60,000 bases of DNA from Membranipora membranacea. Lineage: Eukaryota > Bryozoa > Gymnolaemata > Cheilostomatida > Membraniporidae. Every line of letters starts with the position of its first letter. Positions within the stretch are counted from its first letter, which is position 1. The translations under genes and the position numbers were made by a program. Below the pieces are notes generated by a model. That model did no database searches, was not told where the DNA came from, and saw only the letters and a program-made list of their open reading frames with translations. Shown here piece by piece: positions 55,777 through 60,000 of the stretch. The stretch covers positions 10,666,001 to 10,726,000 of the forward strand of contig OU612072.1 of NCBI GenBank assembly GCA_914767715.1, given 5' to 3'.

Positions 55777-55935
55777 CTTTCAATGAGTATGAGATATGGT
55801 TATCAATTAGGCCACCGATGGTATCCTTGATTTGGACAATCAAATACAAATGATCACTGCGTCAGGGTAGCGAAGAGTATATCATGACCCATCATGAATC
55901 ATAATAATGTAACTATTTTACACTCAGACACTCAC

Positions 55936-56040
55936 TCGGTACATCAAGATTTCTCAGGACAGAATTCAAACCACCAAAGGTTCTGATGCGTAACTCTGCC
56001 ATTATCATGCCATACTGTATCAGTCTTTCTCCTGTATTCT
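55936..56040 (-). CDS. Exon of an unrecognised minus-strand gene
   Basis: The exon is 105 nt, phase 1-1, with acceptor TTTGTTGCAG and a consensus donor CCGA|GTGAGT. It encodes NTGERLIQYGMIMAELRIRT and then FGGLNSVLRNLDVP. Good splice signals and protein-like content make it the strongest exon in this part. I recognise no family; the peptide looks alpha-helical. Confidence 0.5.
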
Positions 56041-56819
56041 CTGCAACAAATATTTAGTTGATGATGTGATAAAGTATGAATATAATACATTCCAATGTCC
56101 TAAGTACATTATTTGCATTAAAATTATTTGCAGTCTTATAACAAGGCTTTGCTGCTACAAGGTTCATCCCTGGACCCTTCAATTTTCTCGGCATTGAGAG
56201 CCTGATTCTAGCATTTTGCCAAATTACAAATAACACAACACTTAAAGACCTGGTTAAATCTACAATCCCTATGATGGAAACAGATTTGCCAGCCGTTGGT
56301 GAAGATGTTTGTGAAGTTTCATTGGAATGGAAACACTCGATCTATAGGTTTGATCAGCACATAACGCCAGCAAATTTGTAACTAAAATGATCATTCAAGA
56401 TAATGAGCTGTGGCAAGGAGGGTGGAATACAGGGAAGAGGTGACTTGATGTTGCGAGATGGAATGAGTTGTTCCCTCCATGAAAAAAAGAGCACAACTCC
56501 GATAGTCACTGAACTCCTAATTACACTAACTGGCCGGCTTCAATGAAAAATTCTTGCTGAGGCCTGCCAGTGTTCAAGCAGTTTTACCAAATTTATGCCA
56601 TGATACTTCAACGATTACACCGACGCAATTATCATCAGTTAGCCTACACATATCACCTGACATTTATATCATTATATTACTAACGATGCTCGATGCAAGT
56701 GTAACAGTGGAGATATCGATGCTTATAACCCCAGCCATCTCAAGCCTTTCTGGGACAGTTCCCTGCTGCAACTTAATCAAATTTTACAACCGAAATTGAA
56801 AATTTGATTGTCTGCTTAC

Positions 56820-56897
56820 CTGTTTGAATTGAGTAAGCTGAACGACTATTGATACTACGAGTTGTATCACATCTGCTATAAACCACCCAAACACTCT
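56820..56897 (-). CDS. Upstream exon candidate of the same minus-strand gene
   Basis: The exon is 78 nt, phase 1-1, with consensus donor ACAG|GTAAGC and a poor acceptor (GAAGTAAG). It encodes SVWVVYSRCDTTRSINSRSA, then YSIQT, and would join in frame to the exon at 56040. Confidence 0.35.
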
Positions 56898-58154
56898 CTT
56901 ACTTCATTGTACTGTTCTCAGTACTATTCTGCGGTCTGTGTTGCTTTACAATGTAGACTAAAATACAAAAAATCTGCAATCGAAAGGAGTCATTTCTTGT
57001 GTCTAGGCCTATCTACTTTTTTCCAAAATTAACAAGACGAATAATTAAACCAGCGTTATACTCTAGAGAGCTAGTACCTCTACAACACTTGAATACACCA
57101 TTCTATTGATGAAGATTTACATTTGGGAAACTTTTGCAATTGTGTGCAAGCTGGCAATGGTCTAGTTTCTCTCAGTAACCAATTTCTCTACTCTCCAACT
57201 ACAGACCACTATAACCAATGGTTGTCAGTGGTCGACCCTGAATTAAGGCGAAGTACATGCTTGCAACAAAAAGAGCCCACACATGTAATATTATATGCAA
57301 TCCGCCCCCCTCCCTGATCACTGCTTATTATAATGAAATGACCACTGTGACGCAGTTGAGACTCTGTACAGCCAACAAATCATTTGAATTCAATACCATT
57401 GGCAAAAGGCAAGGTCTGCACTGGTTTCCTTCCTCTGGTGATCGGGGTTGGTATATTCTTTATTACATCATAGACCAGGGAATATTTCAATTAGCATGAG
57501 CTGTGCTTTGTAAACCAAAAGATCATTACAACTTAAATGCTCAATATCCTCGCTCCTTAGATAAATTTGTTCGCAAATAGTTCACACAAGAGTGAGCCTA
57601 GTTCAATTGATTAGTGGCCAATTCTCGAACGAAGCTAAAAGCAGGTCTCGCCTACTAAGCTAGATGATGATGTACCACTTGGTCTTATATGCGCATGCTT
57701 GATCAGTAAATAAAGTGTATACTAATTAATATGTATATAGTTTTGCTGTTTGTATTTAAGGGTGACCCCACCAGTCTCAGACAGTTGGGAATGGTTGACA
57801 TAAAGCAATAATGATCCGTCAGTTGCGCCGAGGCAAAGCCTATGCACACACTGTATACAAATACAAGACCCAGCCTACATAGGCTGTAGTTGTAGTAAAG
57901 AGAGGGGGCATTTCCTTACAATGTAAAGTATGTAGGCCTACATGTAGCCATAGTAGATTAGCAATAACAGTTCTAGACAATTAGTTGCACGAGAGTTGCC
58001 CACCTAAACATGCCACCACCAACAAACAACAAAGCGAGGAGTAAGGAGTAAACTCCTTGGACTTGTATGAGCTTCCCCCCCCCCTCTTACAACTCTTAGG
58101 AGTCCTTCTCCTTGCTTGATATTACACTCACTGCACATGTACATTGGACTGGTA
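56898..58154. other. Stretch without a supported gene
   Basis: The frames at 57123-57499 have no splice or homology support. TAGGCCTAC motifs occur near 57930. A C-run lies at about 58075-58084. Confidence 0.35.
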
Positions 58155-58157
58155 CCA

Positions 58158-58262
58158 TTGGCAAACTACAGAAAGCTACTAGTAGTGATAGTAACTAACA
58201 GTTACTAGCTAGACTTCTTAGTTAGTCTACTCATTTTTCACTCACAACTGAGTAGTAGAATA
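58158..58262. repeat. Dispersed repeat, copy 2
   Basis: Second copy of the 54945 repeat (TTGGCAAACTACAGAAAGCT ... CTACTCATTTTTCACTCACA). Here the inverted second arm is mostly missing. Confidence 0.8.
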
Positions 58263-58974
58263 GTAGTGTACCAAATAATTACTAACTAAATCAAAAATAA
58301 CATTTATTTACCTGAGAGCTACAACAAATTGATTCAATCAAGTCCATTCACAGCTGTTCTAATTTCATTCTTCTTCTTCTTGTGAAGCTGAGTTGGCTCA
58401 TCATCTCTTCATCGTGGTCTTATGTGTCTGTGAAGTAACTGATTGGTGCCACTGAGTCTGACTGCTGTTCAGAAAGTTGACTACTAGCAATATCGATAAC
58501 TAACTCAGTGTTCCCCAACGCAGATATTGTAATCAGTATGAAGTTATTGAACAGGCCAATAAGAAAAAAGTAAGATGTAATGGGCCAATCATATCAAAGC
58601 CTGTGAAAATTCGAAGAGAGAGGGCAACTCTTCATTTTTAAATGTTTTAACGTGAGAGGGCAATTCCGAACCAGTTACCTTATTACCCTGGAGTGTGAGT
58701 GATAAGACAGCAGGTTGAGAAGGATAAATTACTCAGTACTGGTTGATATTGAAGACAATCTATGGAACTAGGGACCAAAACAAATGCAAAAAAAACAGTA
58801 TTAATAGTAGTTAGAGCCTAGAGGAATGTTGAAAAGCTGTAGCTGTATTTTGTGAGTTTTTGGCACAGATTTAAGGAAACCGATGACTGATGCAAGCACT
58901 AATTGAGCACTTTTGTATGTGTGAAGAAGGATTTGGTAAAATATCCGAGCTATTAACACTATATTGCAAAATCC

Positions 58975-59310
58975 TCCAGACACCCATGAAAAGGCCTAAA
59001 ATCCGAGCTAGCTCGGATAAAATCCGAATAGTTGCGAACCCTGGTTAGAATTGATGAGCATTTTCCAAATTTTTCAATTGTGATGACACATGTCAACAGT
59101 TGTTTGGTGCTTTGATTTAAATCACTTGGGGAGTAGGTTGTTAATAAAAGCTGTGGCATTTTAAGGGCGGCTTTGACCGGAACCTGCATATTTGTGATTG
59201 GCTGGGGAATTTTTTGATCATTTTACAATTAATTATTGTCATTTATTGTAAATTTTGGCATCATAGTTAAAAATGTTACGCACAACTGTGAAAAGGAGGA
59301 CATGACCTCG
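58975..59310. repeat. Third, partial copy of the 45-48 kb repeat family
   Basis: Bases 59050-59310 match unit 2 (47276-47495): GATGAGCATTTTCCAAA, the TGTCAACAGTTGTTTGGTGC block, TTGGCATCATAGTTAAAAAT and GTGAAAAGGAGGACATGACC. It is preceded by an AAAATCCGAGCT module shared with 52,990-53,040. The family is therefore dispersed, not only tandem. Confidence 0.8.
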
Positions 59311-60000
59311 TTGACATCCATCATCTCACTACAGTAATTTTGTTGCAAATATGCTTGGTATATAAGGGTACATTTATGTTGACTCAAACAATCAGCTCAC
59401 CGCTACCCTGTCGATATCATCCCATTACAAACAAAACTTTGGTAAGTGCAACAACAAATATTTTGCTAAATAAATTTTGCAGTCGTCAACTATCACCGTT
59501 TGTGCTGATATAAAACATTCAATAAACTTATAGTAGGATACACCTAGCCACACAAAAGCCTCAGGCGGGTATTTTTTGTTATTGGAAAATGATGAATAAC
59601 AATATAAATGATAGATGAATTAAATTTGCTGCGTTAAGGTTTCATTATGCAGATATACTAATAATGACTGAGTTTGTGCTTATAGTGTGGCAGAAATGGG
59701 GTCTTAATATCTCTTATCTGTTACAGTGATTGGTAACCAATAAAAGATGAAAAGTCATATTGCAATCTCATTTATGACAGCTAGTCTACCTCATTCTAAA
59801 TTTTGTTGCTGTTGTCGGTTTAAATGCTACTGTTATATTATTCTAACTCTAACTCTCTGATTCACTAGATTGTTTGTTTGTTTGTACTCATTACAATTAT
59901 TGTGAGATTCTAAACTAAGTGTTGTGGCTCTGCTGTGAAATATCATAATAATGACCATCTGTTTTGGATTCCACTGTTGAATAATTGTTATCGCTTGGTG
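59311..60000. other. End of window, no supported gene
   Basis: I see only AT-rich DNA without a recognisable feature. Confidence 0.35.

Larger units (their letters stand above)
54680..56250. repeat. Local direct repeat around an exon acceptor
   Basis: GATTCTAACATTTTAACAAA and the following AATTACAAATAACACAACAC at 54681-54722 recur as GATTCTAGCATTTTGCCAAA ... AATTACAAATAACACAACAC at 56202-56243. Confidence 0.7.

Noticed and set aside
56554-56799. 81-codon plus-strand frame
   Set aside because: No splice signals, and it lies in what would be an intron of the minus-strand gene.

Overview
This is a window of animal nuclear DNA: AT-rich, with spliced genes (GT-AG introns), several non-LTR retrotransposons and many dispersed repeats. 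There is nothing bacterial in it. The repeat content (LINEs of CR1/L2 type, a LINE of the kind often annotated as craniofacial-development-protein-2-like, and frequent TAGGCCTA motifs) suits a marine invertebrate, perhaps a deuterostome. I cannot name the species.

The core, about 7.3-25.7 kb, holds two tandem paralogous genes on the + strand. Both encode type II membrane proteins: a short tyrosine-containing cytoplasmic N-terminus, one transmembrane helix, a stalk built from repeated coiled-coil exons, and a C-terminal CUB domain. Gene 2 (16068-25731, eight exons) is complete. Its inferred exon lengths add up to 1380 nt with every splice phase consistent, giving 459 aa. Gene 1 (7361-13687) has more stalk exons but is damaged: a 1-nt deletion in one stalk exon, a stop codon in another, a decayed third, and no second CUB exon. 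All internal stalk exons begin and end in phase 1, so any of them can be skipped or duplicated without shifting the frame.

The core lies inside a large inverted duplication. The left arm (1 to about 4380) and right arm (about 39022-42597) are diverged reverse complements about 34.6 kb apart. Each carries a copy of the same unrecognised spliced gene, and each copy is broken in a different place: an extra nucleotide in an exon on the left, a premature TGA on the right. The sequence downstream of gene 1 (13700-15125) recurs next to the right arm (32445-38865), where a nearly pristine two-ORF LINE (33161-37738, minus strand) has inserted into it. A decayed LINE (19733-23215, minus) sits in an intron of gene 2, and a 5'-truncated L2-like fragment lies at 31213-31978.

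The right part (42.6-60 kb) is mostly repeats: a 1.65 kb tandem duplication (45333-48617) with a conserved small ORF and a third partial copy near 59.1 kb, a perfect 34-bp-arm palindrome at 55017-55085, and a foldback flanked by C- and G-runs at 55669-55776. Minus-strand exon candidates at 53271-53410, 54599-54684, 55936-56040 and 56820-56897 suggest one or two unrecognised genes. An apparently intronless relative of the last three lies at about 50.8-51.1 kb.
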